DNA of 64,000 nucleotides from Bacteroidetes bacterium GWF2_41_31 (GTDB lineage Bacteria; Bacteroidota; Bacteroidia; Bacteroidales; F082): NCBI GenBank assembly GCA_001769215.1, contig MEOL01000026.1, positions 1 to 64,000 of the forward strand, read 5' to 3'. Shown piece by piece: positions 1 to 10,001 of this stretch (position 1 is its first letter; each line of letters starts with the position of its first letter). The notes under the pieces were generated by a model. It saw only the letters and a program-made list of their open reading frames with translations, ran no database searches and was not told where the DNA came from. The position numbers and the translations under genes were made by a program.

Positions 1-2
1 CT

Positions 3-690
3 AAAATATTACCTGAAAAAATATTTTCTGCCAAGGACCGATCATTTATCGCGAAAATATGTAGGTTTGGTGAGCTAGAAAATCAGCAGACCCTATATAT
101 CATTTGCTTCTTTCATTGTGGGCACTTTATTAGGTATTATAGTTGGCATTTCAATAAACAATCTATATTTAAAAAAAGTATTTCTACTTTTCAACGATAC
201 AATAAGAGCCATTCCAATGTTGGTAATGATTTTTTTTGTGTATTATTTCCCATTCAAGCAAATCTTTGGTATATCTCCTCCCAATGCTTTATATTCTTCA
301 ATAATTGCAATGAGTATTACTCAAGCTGCATATACCGCTGATATTGTCCATTCTGCTTTTTTAAATGTTTCAAGAAGAACAATAATGGGCGCTAAGGCGC
401 TTGGTCTAACTGAAAGAACCATACTTTATTACATAAAATTACCAGATATAATTAGACAAATATTACCTGCTGAAATTGCATTTTTTATCGGCATTATTAG
501 GTTGTCTAGTTTAGCATCAGTTATTGGTGCATCCGAAATCGTATTTGTAGCCAGAACCTCAATTACTCAAAATTTCAGATCTCTTGAGGCATGGATAATT
601 GTTGCATTAATTTATATTATAATGGTTCTGCCGATTACATACTTTGCAAGGAAATTTGAAAATTCTAAATGGATTAAAAGAAAGTGGTAG
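3..690 (+). CDS. Amino-acid ABC transporter permease (HisM/GlnP-like), 5' part outside the window and apparently frameshifted near position 98
   Basis: ORF 118..690 has the polar amino-acid permease pattern (EAAMALGLT-like 'GAKALGLTERTILYYIKLPDIIRQILPAE'). Upstream coding similarity continues in frame 3 up to ~98. Confidence 0.7.
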
Positions 691-1439
691 AAAAAACAAC
701 AATCTTAAGATGTGAAAATCTTCATAAAAGTTTTGGAGATAAAAATGTTCTGTCAGATTTAAATTTGACATTACACGAAGGGGAAATTATAGCTTTAATT
801 GGTGAAAGTGGTATTGGCAAAACAACTATTCTTAAATGCCTGAATTTACTCGAATATCCCGATAAAGGTTCATTATTCTACTATGACCAGATCTATTTTA
901 CTGATTCAAAACCCATTTTTGAACCGTATGAACTAAGAAGAAAAATAGGATTCGTTTTTCAAGATTTTAACTTATTTCCCAATCTAAATTGCCTAACAAA
1001 TATTACTCTCGGTTTAATTAAAATACTAAATAAAAGCAAAACTGAGGCAAAGGATATTGCATATGATATTGCTAAAAAACTTAATATTGAAGATGTCCTT
1101 CTTCGTTACCCTGAGAGTTTATCGGGTGGTCAAGCCCAACGGCTTTGTATCGCTAGAGCCTTGGTTTTAAAACCTAAGATCTTATTATTGGATGAAATAA
1201 CGTCAGCGCTTGACCCTAAGACAACCCGAAATGTTATTGATGCGATTAAAGAAATCAAGCATATTAATAGTAATCAGTCTGTTATACTTGTCACTCATTT
1301 ATTAAAATTCGCGACAGATTTTGCTGACCAAATTGGCATGATTTCAGATGGTAGGATTATTGAACAATTACCCGCAAAGGTTTTTGAAAAGGAATGCAAA
1401 GAGGCAAAAAGTAAAGAGTTCTTAAAATATTATAGTTAG
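684..1439 (+). CDS. Amino-acid ABC transporter ATP-binding protein (GlnQ-like)
   Basis: Walker A 'GESGIGKTT', signature 'LSGGQAQR', Walker B 'ILLLDEITSALD'; overlaps the permease stop. Confidence 0.9.
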   Translation: MVEKTTILRCENLHKSFGDKNVLSDLNLTLHEGEIIALIGESGIGKTTILKCLNLLEYPDKGSLFYYDQIYFTDSKPIFEPYELRRKIGFVFQDFNLFPNLNCLTNITLGLIKILNKSKTEAKDIAYDIAKKLNIEDVLLRYPESLSGGQAQRLCIARALVLKPKILLLDEITSALDPKTTRNVIDAIKEIKHINSNQSVILVTHLLKFATDFADQIGMISDGRIIEQLPAKVFEKECKEAKSKEFLKYYS

Positions 1440-1442
1440 CAA

Positions 1443-2474
1443 ATGGAAGCAAAAATAAATACATATAAAGAAACAGCAGCAACGTTTCAAATTAAAAGAC
1501 CTGTTTTATTGCAAACTCATAAGTCAAATTATCATGACTGGAATTTCAATGATGATGATTTTAGTGTTTTCCTTCACTGCTTCCTTTTATTGAAAGACAA
1601 TCAATTGTTAAAAGCTATTCAAATACTTAAAGGATCAAAAAAGAACATACTTAACAAATACCTTCTTCCGTATCTGGGAAAAAAAGAGCAAACATTAATG
1701 TCTAGTACTACTGAATGCATTAATATTTGGCCTAAAACCAACTTAGCACAAATGGAATATAATTTCATTTGCCAAACAATTTTTGGTGCTATATTCAATT
1801 CTGATATTGTACCTACTACGTTAATTGATATTGGTACAGGAGATGGCTTTTTATTGGAAAAACTGATAACTGTTTTCATTAAATTAAACCAGAAAATAGA
1901 TATTGTTCTAATTGAGCAAGATAATGTATTATTGGAAGAAACTTATAAAATGATTCATTGTAAATACCCAACCCTAAATTCAATAAGTTTAATTAATAGT
2001 AAAATTGAAGATGTTGATTTTCATTCATTCAATTTAGACAAAGCTACCACAATTGTTCATGCAGCATCTGTGCTACATGAATTGCCGCATTTCCATAAGT
2101 TTAAAGTCCTAGATAAGTTTAAAACAATATCAAGTAATGTATTCATTTCCGAATTGGAAGCAAACCATGATATTTCTGATAAAGATTTTGTTAGTTTGGC
2201 TAATTCTGCTTATTATTTTTATTCTGGTCTAATTCATGATACATTTATGTCAAATAATCTTAGCGATAATGAAAAAACAGAATTCATAAATAACTACCTT
2301 ATTTACGAAGCTTACAATATTTTAATCAATGATTATAGAAATCGGATTAATTACCATACAACTCAGCTGAAATGGGAAGAATTGTTCATAAATAGTAATT
2401 GGAATTTTAACTCACATGTAGTCAAATTTGCAAATACTCTCCCCAATTTTTTAACTTTTCATCTAAAAAGTTAA
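1443..2474 (+). CDS. Class I SAM-dependent methyltransferase-like protein with long N-terminal extension
   Basis: Motif I-like 'LIDIGTGDGFLLEKL'; starts 4 nt after the ABC ATPase stop. Confidence 0.55.
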   Translation: MEAKINTYKETAATFQIKRPVLLQTHKSNYHDWNFNDDDFSVFLHCFLLLKDNQLLKAIQILKGSKKNILNKYLLPYLGKKEQTLMSSTTECINIWPKTNLAQMEYNFICQTIFGAIFNSDIVPTTLIDIGTGDGFLLEKLITVFIKLNQKIDIVLIEQDNVLLEETYKMIHCKYPTLNSISLINSKIEDVDFHSFNLDKATTIVHAASVLHELPHFHKFKVLDKFKTISSNVFISELEANHDISDKDFVSLANSAYYFYSGLIHDTFMSNNLSDNEKTEFINNYLIYEAYNILINDYRNRINYHTTQLKWEELFINSNWNFNSHVVKFANTLPNFLTFHLKS

Positions 2475-2512
2475 ATGTTATGATTCATATTTTTAATTAT
2501 TAGGTCTTCGAA

Positions 2513-3283
2513 ATGCGCGATAAACTTACGTTGTTATTCATACTAACCATGATGTTCGTTATCAATAAAACTAATGCACAGCAAAATGTTGTAACAACTA
2601 ATGATTCAATAAATAAGTTTGAAAAAGATAGCATCGTCAAATTTGAGTTTGGTGGCTCAAATTATTCTGTTTCAAAATATATCCCAAGATCAGGCACCCA
2701 AGTTGGCCAGGGCATAGCAAATCAAACCTTAGCATTTATATCTTACTCTAACTTATCAACCTATTTTTGGCTAAATTATGGTTTTCCCGACAAAAGAATT
2801 ACTGAAGTTGATTATGGCATTGAATACGAATATAAATTAGCTGTTGACTTTTTAAAAGGAAGTTGGAATATTAAAGCAGGTGCTCATAACTATATTTTTC
2901 CTGTTCCAGATTTGAGCAACTTTATTCTGGAAGGGTCACTTTTGTATAAAGGTGTTATTGAATCAGACTTATTATATACTTATTGCTTTAAGAGCAAGAA
3001 AATTGATTCAGGGAGCAGGTTATATTTTGAAATAAGAAAACCATTTAAACTAATATTGGCAAAAATAAAGACTCTGTTTTATCCAACTCTTTCGAGTGCA
3101 TATCATTTCGGTTTTTATGGGTGGGAAGGTTTTGGACATATTACACCAGGGGTAAAATTAAAAGTTAATCTATCTCATTGTTCAATTAACACTTTTTTGA
3201 AATATCAAATTAGTAGTAATGATATTATTAAAGGTTATACTAAACCAAAGTTTTTATATGGAGGACTTGGAATTGAATTTTAA
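2513..3283 (+). CDS. Hypothetical secreted/outer-membrane protein
   Basis: N-terminal signal peptide 'LTLLFILTMMFVINKTNAQQ'; beta-rich remainder. Confidence 0.5.
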   Translation: MRDKLTLLFILTMMFVINKTNAQQNVVTTNDSINKFEKDSIVKFEFGGSNYSVSKYIPRSGTQVGQGIANQTLAFISYSNLSTYFWLNYGFPDKRITEVDYGIEYEYKLAVDFLKGSWNIKAGAHNYIFPVPDLSNFILEGSLLYKGVIESDLLYTYCFKSKKIDSGSRLYFEIRKPFKLILAKIKTLFYPTLSSAYHFGFYGWEGFGHITPGVKLKVNLSHCSINTFLKYQISSNDIIKGYTKPKFLYGGLGIEF

Positions 3284-3749
3284 GCCAACAACACACAGCC
3301 AAGCACATTTGCAATTCGCACAAGCCAACGCAAAAACCAAAAATTGCAAAAGAGCTTGTCTGTTTTCCGACGCTACCTCTGCCGACACTAAAAAAACTAA
3401 ATCTTTTAAGGACTGAGTAACAATGACTAAATTGAAAACACATCTCAAACCATTGACAGTCAAAAACGCCCTGTTGGTAACAAAGTGTAGCAGAAATAAG
3501 GGTTTCAGTGGTATTTCAAGCATTCTGCCCCGCTCAAAATTCAGTGGCGGCAGACAGGAAAGTAGCCCGCAATCCCTTACTGCTTCTACACTCAAACGTT
3601 ACCGCCAATGCACCAAGAGAGAACAGTCTGCATGAAAAATCGCGATTTCTAGACATATCGATATTAAATGTATAGATTATGTGTAAACCTTCGGCCTCCT
3701 ACATCTTGACCAGATTTCAAGATCAATCTATCTTGCGCCCAAAAAAATC

Positions 3750-4100
3750 ATGCACAAGAGCGACAAATATTTTGAACTTATCAGGCAGCAAGAGGCATCT
3801 GGTTTTAGTGTAAAAGAATTTTGTTCCAACGAAGGTATTGCTGTATCGACTTTCTATTATTGGATCAAAAAGTTGAGGGATCAGTCTGGTAAAAATGATT
3901 TCATTCCCTTAATCATCAACAATCAACAACCCCGGTTAGCACAGACGCATCACAAACCAAGTCATACATCCGGTTCCGTGGGATTTGCACCCGGAAGCGA
4001 CCATTGGTTCGAGGTGGTTTATCCCAACGGAGTTGTTCTTCGTGTACGAAAAGATATTGCCTTGGCTGAGCTCAGGGTGCTTGTGCAACTGTTTGGTTAA
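3750..4100 (+). CDS. tnpA: IS66 family accessory protein TnpA
   Basis: HTH-like N-terminus 'GFSVKEFCSNEGIAVSTFYYWIKKLR'; position in IS66. Confidence 0.85.
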   Translation: MHKSDKYFELIRQQEASGFSVKEFCSNEGIAVSTFYYWIKKLRDQSGKNDFIPLIINNQQPRLAQTHHKPSHTSGSVGFAPGSDHWFEVVYPNGVVLRVRKDIALAELRVLVQLFG

Positions 4101-4106
4101 GGAGTC

Positions 4107-4448
4107 ATGTTTCATCTGCATCAATCCCTGCGCTACTACTTGTATCCTGCTCCCGTTGATATGCGCAAGAGTTTTTACACCCTGAGCGGAATCGTGACTT
4201 CTTCGATGCACCGCAATGTATTAAGCGGTGAAGTATTCATTTTTGTAAACCGCAAGCTGACCATTATGAAAATACTTCATATGGAATACGGGGGCATGGT
4301 GATCTATCACAAAAAACTGGACAGCGGAAGGTTTAAACTGCCATTTACAGACGAAAATACCCACTCGTTAACCCTTGATTGGAAAGAGCTGATCATGATG
4401 ATCCAACAGGTTGCACAGAAACGAAAAAAGTTGCAAAAAAAGTGTTAA
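4107..4448 (+). CDS. tnpB: IS66 family accessory protein TnpB (Orf2)
   Basis: 'DMRKSFYTLSGIV...GEVFIFVNRKLTIMKIL' typical IS66 Orf2. Confidence 0.9.
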   Translation: MFHLHQSLRYYLYPAPVDMRKSFYTLSGIVTSSMHRNVLSGEVFIFVNRKLTIMKILHMEYGGMVIYHKKLDSGRFKLPFTDENTHSLTLDWKELIMMIQQVAQKRKKLQKKC

Positions 4449-4538
4449 AACCCTTGATTTTATTGAGGTTTTTCGTCGTGTGAATGGAATATTTTTTGTA
4501 CTTTTATCCCATAAATCAAAGGGATATTGTACTGTTTT

Positions 4539-6179
4539 ATGCCTGAAAACGACACCTTCATATCATCACTTTTACAAGAGCGTGACGAGTTATATCTGGA
4601 ACTGGAAAAATACCGTCGGGCGGATCAGGGTGCACTTGAACAGGCATTAAATAAGAATCAGCAATACGAGGAGAAGATCCGTCAGCAGGATGAAAAGATC
4701 AAGCATCTGACAGATCAGTTGGCTTGGTTACGGCGTAAACTCTGGAAGCCAAACAGCGAACGATTTATCCCCCAGGATCCCAACCAGCGCAAGATCGACT
4801 TTGATGGACTGGATGTGATTGAAGAAGAACAGACCCTTATTGAAGAAGCCCAGCAAGAGATCATCACCTACCAAAAGAAAAAGGTTGTAAAAAAGAATAA
4901 ACCTGTCCGGTTGCCTTTGCCCGAACATCTGCGCAGGGAACAAGAGATTATCGAACCCGAAGGCATCGACGAGAATTATATTCGCATTGGAGAAGAAGTT
5001 ACCGAAGTATTGGAAATTAAACCTGGTGAGCTTTATGTCCGCCAGATCATCCGCCCGAAGTATGTTTTAAAAAACAGCCTTCAGTTAGCCAATGAAGAAG
5101 GTGAATCCCAACAAGGACAAAAAGCGGTTGTTATTGCATCACTTCCCCTGATGACTTTGTCAAGAAGCAATGCAGGTGCAAGTTTGCTCACCTGGATGAT
5201 CGTTGGTAAATACCATTACCACATTCCTTTTCACAGGATGATCAAAATGTTGGAGCAATCCGGCCTCTTGTTGCCCGCTTCAACAGTCAATGGGTGGTTT
5301 GCCGCCAGCGTTGACCTGCTTAGGGCCTTGTACTACCGACTAAGGGATATTGTGCTCTCAACAGACTATATCCAGGTCGATGAAAGTACAGTCCCGGTAA
5401 TAAGTGACAAAAAGCAGGGAACAGTCAAAGCATACCTTTGGGTAATCCGGGCGGTGATGGAGAATCTGGTCTTCTTCCATTACGACCGTGGGTCGCGGGC
5501 ACAAAAAGTGATTATTCCACTGTTGCAAAATTTTAAAGGAGCTATACAAACCGATGGGTATGACGTTTATAATATTTACGAACGCAAGAAAGGAGTATTG
5601 TTGCTTGGCTGCTGGGCACATGCCCGCCGTAAATTTACCGAAGCGCTGAAAGAAGATACCAAGGGTGCCCAATATGCTTTGGAACAAATCGGCATGATTT
5701 ATCAGGTAGAGTCAATGGCTGATGACCAGGGTTTGGATGCTGAACAACGGGCTGATCTGCGCAAACGCCTGGCTTATCCTATCCTGACAGCCTTTGAGAA
5801 ATGGCTTTACGCATATTATCCGAAGACGATCCCCAAAGGCAGGATGTATAGGGCGGTATCATATACCTATAACCTGTTCCACCGATTGTCCCGCTACCAC
5901 CTGGATGGCCGTTACAGGATCGATAATAACCTGATTGAAAACACCATTCGTCCGCTGGCCATCGGCAGGAAGAATTACATGTTCTGTGGCAACCATGATG
6001 CGGCAGAGAATGCTGCGGTGGTTTATTCCTTGTTGGGAACCTGCACGGCATGTGGTGTTGATCCGCAGCAATGGCTTCAAGATGTACTCACCAGACTGCC
6101 CTATTACAACAATGATTACAGCAAGGATCTGGCAGAACTGCTCCCCCACAACTGGAAGGCAGAAAAAGACTCCAGGTAA
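4539..6179 (+). CDS. tnpC: IS66 family transposase TnpC
   Basis: Coiled-coil N-terminus, 'HYHIPFHRMIKMLEQSGLLLPASTVNGW', 'QVDESTVPV', 'GCWAHARRKF', 'NNLIENTIRPLAIGRKNYMFCGN'; ATG at 4539 preferred to the TTG at 4527. Confidence 0.95.
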   Translation: MPENDTFISSLLQERDELYLELEKYRRADQGALEQALNKNQQYEEKIRQQDEKIKHLTDQLAWLRRKLWKPNSERFIPQDPNQRKIDFDGLDVIEEEQTLIEEAQQEIITYQKKKVVKKNKPVRLPLPEHLRREQEIIEPEGIDENYIRIGEEVTEVLEIKPGELYVRQIIRPKYVLKNSLQLANEEGESQQGQKAVVIASLPLMTLSRSNAGASLLTWMIVGKYHYHIPFHRMIKMLEQSGLLLPASTVNGWFAASVDLLRALYYRLRDIVLSTDYIQVDESTVPVISDKKQGTVKAYLWVIRAVMENLVFFHYDRGSRAQKVIIPLLQNFKGAIQTDGYDVYNIYERKKGVLLLGCWAHARRKFTEALKEDTKGAQYALEQIGMIYQVESMADDQGLDAEQRADLRKRLAYPILTAFEKWLYAYYPKTIPKGRMYRAVSYTYNLFHRLSRYHLDGRYRIDNNLIENTIRPLAIGRKNYMFCGNHDAAENAAVVYSLLGTCTACGVDPQQWLQDVLTRLPYYNNDYSKDLAELLPHNWKAEKDSR

Positions 6180-6352
6180 ATCCAACTTTTCTTGTAAAAA
6201 GCTGTAGACTTCTAAAAATAACGGAACCATTCTGAAGTCAATCCAGATTTTTCCAACAATCCGGTAAAAATGTTGGAGCATCCTGGGGACTGATCAATTA
6301 TATGCAGGAGGCCGAAGTATTACGATTATGTCGATTTCTTTACAAAAGAAAC

Positions 6353-6360
6353 TATCTTTG
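6353..6360 (+). promoter_or_regulatory. Candidate Bacteroidetes -7 element (TATCTTTG) upstream of Fic gene
   Basis: Matches TAnnTTTG 27 bp upstream of the start codon. Confidence 0.45.
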
Positions 6361-6386
6361 TATAGATTGTTTAATAATCTTTCCAC

Positions 6387-7457
6387 ATGACTAATTGGGG
6401 ATTAAAAGAGCTTCCGTTAAATATTGACGTAGAAACCAAAAAGATTTTAAAGGCTTTGCCAGTGGCACATGCAGCGTTAGCTGAGTTAAAAGGGATTGCT
6501 TCGACAATTCCCAGTCAAAACATATTGATAAATACACTAGGTCTTCAAGAAGCAAAGGACAGTTCTGCTATTGAAAATATTATCACAACCCATGATGAAT
6601 TGTATAAGTCAGGATTGAATTTGGATGCTTTTAAATCACTTGAGGCTAAAGAAGTTCAAAATTACATATCGGCCCTGAAAAAAGGTTTTGAACTTATTAC
6701 AAAATATGGATTGTTGACAAATAAAACTATTCTGCAAATCCAGGAAGTACTGGAAGACAATAATGCCGGCTTTAGAAAATTACCAGGAACGGCTTTAAAG
6801 AATGCTGCAACTGGAGAAACAATATACACTTCACCTCAGAATTATGAAGAAATAATGAGGTTAATGGCAAACCTTGAAAAGTACATAAATGACTCCACTT
6901 TGCAGGATTGTGACCCATTGATAAAAATGGCGATAATTCATTTTCAATTTGAAAGCATTCATCCTTTTTATGACGGAAATGGGCGAACAGGCAGAATCAT
7001 TAATATTCTTTACTTGATTATGGAGAAGCTGCAAAATCTACCGATTTTATATTTGAGTAATTATATCATTAAGCACAAGTCTCAATATTATAAGTTTCTA
7101 CAACAAGCAAGAGATGAAAACTTATGGGAGGATTGGATTCTGTTTATGATAAAGGGGGTTGAAGAAACGGCTAAAGAAACCATCGAACTCATAAAAAAAA
7201 TAAAGGATTTAATGCTTGATTACAAACACCGGCTAAGAGACAATTACAAGTTTTATAGTCAGGATTTATTGAATAATTTATTTAAACACCCATACACAAA
7301 GATTGAATTTATTGTCAATGATTTAGGGGTATCAAGACTAACTGCTGCAAATTATCTAAATAAATTGTCGGATGATGGAATGTTAAGAAAAGATAAGTTA
7401 GGAACGGGAAACTTTTACATTAATGAAGAATTATTTGAATTATTAACTAAACGATAA
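6387..7457 (+). CDS. Fic family protein (putative AMPylase) with C-terminal winged-helix-like region
   Basis: Fic motif 'HPFYDGNGRTGRI'; inhibitory-like N-terminal 'SSAIENI'. Confidence 0.9.
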   Translation: MTNWGLKELPLNIDVETKKILKALPVAHAALAELKGIASTIPSQNILINTLGLQEAKDSSAIENIITTHDELYKSGLNLDAFKSLEAKEVQNYISALKKGFELITKYGLLTNKTILQIQEVLEDNNAGFRKLPGTALKNAATGETIYTSPQNYEEIMRLMANLEKYINDSTLQDCDPLIKMAIIHFQFESIHPFYDGNGRTGRIINILYLIMEKLQNLPILYLSNYIIKHKSQYYKFLQQARDENLWEDWILFMIKGVEETAKETIELIKKIKDLMLDYKHRLRDNYKFYSQDLLNNLFKHPYTKIEFIVNDLGVSRLTAANYLNKLSDDGMLRKDKLGTGNFYINEELFELLTKR

Positions 7458-7459
7458 TT

Positions 7460-7550
7460 AAGCACAGACGCTTATAATGCATATACTTTATGGCGGGTTA
7501 CGTTATGAACTTGTCTGCCACAAAGCATATGCTTCCCGTTGCAGAAATAG
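7460..7550 (+). repeat. Family A junction repeat, copy S1 (shortened)
   Basis: 'AATGCATATACTTTATGGCGGGTTACGTTATGAAC...CACAAAGCATATGCTTCCCGTTGCAG' shared with S2-S4. Confidence 0.7.
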
Positions 7551-7587
7551 ACTGACAACATACTAAAAAAATTAAAATCAGAAATTA

Positions 7588-7974
7588 ATGACAGATTTCA
7601 AAGAAAAAAACTCAATTGAAAGATCCAGGGAATTTCTTGCCAATGAAAGAACTTTTCTTGCCTGGATACGAACAAGTATTGCTTTGATGGGCTTCGGCTT
7701 CGTAATAGTGAAGTTCAGCTTATTCTTAAAACAACTCTCATTACTTTTAGAAACATCGGGTTTGCCAACAAAAGGATATTCGGCAAATATTGGGATAATT
7801 ATGGTTGCGATTGGTGTGATCATGGCTTTCCTGGCTTTTCTGCAATACAAAAAGAATCACAGGCAACTAAAAAACAATTACTTTGTTTCCTCCTCAATGT
7901 TGTCGCTGTTGATAACCTTTATAATAATAGTAGGCGGTATTTTTTTATTGTTTTACTTGCTATCAAATATTTGA
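7588..7974 (+). CDS. DUF202 (YidH-like) membrane protein
   Basis: 'FLANERTFLAWIRTSIALMGFGFVIVKF' DUF202 signature; three TM segments. Confidence 0.85.
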   Translation: MTDFKEKNSIERSREFLANERTFLAWIRTSIALMGFGFVIVKFSLFLKQLSLLLETSGLPTKGYSANIGIIMVAIGVIMAFLAFLQYKKNHRQLKNNYFVSSSMLSLLITFIIIVGGIFLLFYLLSNI

Positions 7975-8141
7975 AATACATCTCAACTTAAACCTATTTT
8001 ATGACGCTATTAAAAATAATCTACCTTAGGCTAATAAACAGGACTTTGAATGGATTGAACCAGCCGATAGCAGGTAACACGCAATAAAAAAACACAGGGC
8101 AGGTAGTGCTAGAATTTATTGTTTTAACATTTAACAAACCA

Positions 8142-8431
8142 CCTGACTCATCCCAGTTTGAGCGTAGCGATAACAAGCATGCGACAGGGGTGCACGATCA
8201 ACTCTTTTCCCAGGTTATACTTGCCTTGCCGGCCGCGTTTCACGGCGGAAAGGTTTTAGAAGTGGAATCAGTCTCCATAACTCCCCACCGCCCAAAAATA
8301 AATCACCAAAAGATTGACCCTAAAAATCAAACCAATACAATTAATTCCTAGATTTACGCCACCAAACACCCGATGCTCCAATTACAAGAGGAAGAAAGAA
8401 ACCGATTTGACTAATTATAAACGGTTAGAAT
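8142..8431 (+). repeat. Family B junction repeat, copy B1
   Basis: Near identical to 10113-10400 and 18780-19070 ('CTCTTTTCCCAGGTTATACTTGCC...CAAACCAATACAATTAATTCCTAGATTTAC'). Confidence 0.85.
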
Positions 8432-8663
8432 TGTGTAATTTAGTGATAATGGGATTAAATGAATACTGAAGGGAATATTAACAACAAAGCTTATATAATA
8501 AGCATAGTGACAAATGGCTGTATGCGGATGTTATGGGCAATTTGTAAAAAACAACCTTTGAGAAAACACAATCATGAACAAATGAACACATACACTGGCA
8601 GTTCCTAACTGACTAGAAATGTTATCATATAATTTAAATTGTTTTACTTAAAATAAATTAACC

Positions 8664-9935
8664 ATGAAAAGCTTTACTCAAAAAATCAATCTAATCATTA
8701 TCGTAACAATTCTATTTTCTGTAAGTGTTACCTACGCCCAACACCGCCAACTAACAAGAGATTCAGAAAAAGCTTACGAATCACAAAAATTTGATGATGC
8801 TGTTTTTTTAGCGATTAATGCACTTATGCAAGATCCGTCATTTGGAAGAGCAATAGAGGCACTTCAATTGGCCTTACCAACAGCTATAAGAACTAATGAA
8901 AGTAAAATCGCTCAACTGAAAGAATCAACTGCTAGTTTCTCTGGAGATTATACTGTTGATCAATGTCAGGAAATTATTAATCGTTACAATACCCTAATAA
9001 AAATAAGTGACAATTTATTGAATTTACCTGTAGTTAAACCTAAAAAGGGAGACCCAGTCACATTTGAAATTAAAAATTACAATACTGAATTTAGTGAAGC
9101 TAAAAATGAACTAATTAAAAATAAAGAACTAGCGGCAGAACAACATTATCAATCTGGATTGAATTTGTCAAAATTAGTGGATATCGAAAATAGCAAGTCT
9201 GCCGCAAAGGAATTTGCAAAAGCTATGAGTTTTGTTCCTAATTATAAAGACGCCTCATACCTATATGAACAAGCAAGAAAACTCGGAACAAAAAGAGTCG
9301 CAATAATACCATTTGAAAATAAGAGTGGTAAAAATCAATATGGAGCTATTGGTGAAATGATAACAGACCAAATCATTACTAATTTATTAAAGAATCCATC
9401 AGCAATGGAATTTACAGAAATTATTTCAAGAGACCAACTTCAACAGGTAATCGAAGAGCAAAAATTGGGCTTGAGTGGATTAATTAGTGAAAACTCAGCA
9501 ATTGAAGTCGGAAAGATTTTGGGCGTTAACGAATTAATAATTGGTCAAATAACACAAATTTCTTCTTCGCAGACACCGACAACAAATAAATCATATAAAA
9601 ATGAAAATACAATTTATGCAAAAGAAGGTAATTATAAGGTTTACGCAAACGTTACTGAATATAAGAAAGGCGCAAGTGCTTCAATAAATGGAAGCTACAA
9701 GATAATTGATGTGCAAACCGCAAAAATGGTAACAGGAGACTCCTTTAAAAAGGATTATTCTTTTGTTTCTCAATGGGCTACCTTTAGTGGTGATGAGAAA
9801 GCCTTAAGTAATGAAAGCCGACATTTATGTAGCCAACTTGAGCAAAATCCTCCAAGTGACGAAGATCGGGTCAATATCGTATCAAGTGCTCTTGGAAATT
9901 CTTTGGTTCAAACGATTATTATGTATGTAAAATAA
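8664..9935 (+). CDS. CsgG/HfaB-like protein
   Basis: Signal peptide; 'RVAIIPFENKSGKNQYGAIGEMITDQIITNLL...ISRDQLQQVIEEQKLGLSG...VGKILGVNELIIGQITQI'. Confidence 0.7.
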   Translation: MKSFTQKINLIIIVTILFSVSVTYAQHRQLTRDSEKAYESQKFDDAVFLAINALMQDPSFGRAIEALQLALPTAIRTNESKIAQLKESTASFSGDYTVDQCQEIINRYNTLIKISDNLLNLPVVKPKKGDPVTFEIKNYNTEFSEAKNELIKNKELAAEQHYQSGLNLSKLVDIENSKSAAKEFAKAMSFVPNYKDASYLYEQARKLGTKRVAIIPFENKSGKNQYGAIGEMITDQIITNLLKNPSAMEFTEIISRDQLQQVIEEQKLGLSGLISENSAIEVGKILGVNELIIGQITQISSSQTPTTNKSYKNENTIYAKEGNYKVYANVTEYKKGASASINGSYKIIDVQTAKMVTGDSFKKDYSFVSQWATFSGDEKALSNESRHLCSQLEQNPPSDEDRVNIVSSALGNSLVQTIIMYVK

Positions 9936-10001
9936 TTATTTAATAATATTCAACCCTAATATGCCGGCATAAAACATTGGGGGAGAGGTGGTTATTTGAG
10001 T

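Larger units (their letters stand above)
3683..6323 (+). mobile_element. Complete IS66-family insertion sequence
   Basis: tnpA/tnpB/tnpC order; 22-bp terminal inverted repeats GTAAACCTTCGGCCTCCTACAT (3683-3704) / ATGCAGGAGGCCGAAGTATTAC (6302-6323), 19/22 matching; 8-bp direct repeat GATTATGT at 3675-3682 and 6324-6331. Confidence 0.95.

Noticed and set aside
684-2474. Biosynthetic gene cluster
   Set aside because: Only a transporter and one methyltransferase; no biosynthetic core enzyme visible.
3240-3635. Several overlapping short ORFs after 3283
   Set aside because: They lie in another intergenic palindromic repeat (TTTGCAATT...AATTGCAAA) and overlap on both strands.
4728-6281. Antisense ORFs within IS66 tnpC
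   Set aside because: Overlap a well-supported transposase; no independent coding evidence.
7460-8160. DUF202 gene as a confirmed cassette
   Set aside because: Upstream GTTGCAG has no matching CTGCAAC downstream; cassette status is not supported here by complementarity.
8106-8351. ORF 81 aa, and similar ORF 10128..10319
   Set aside because: Both are fragments of the same non-coding-looking family B repeat; no start context or domain.
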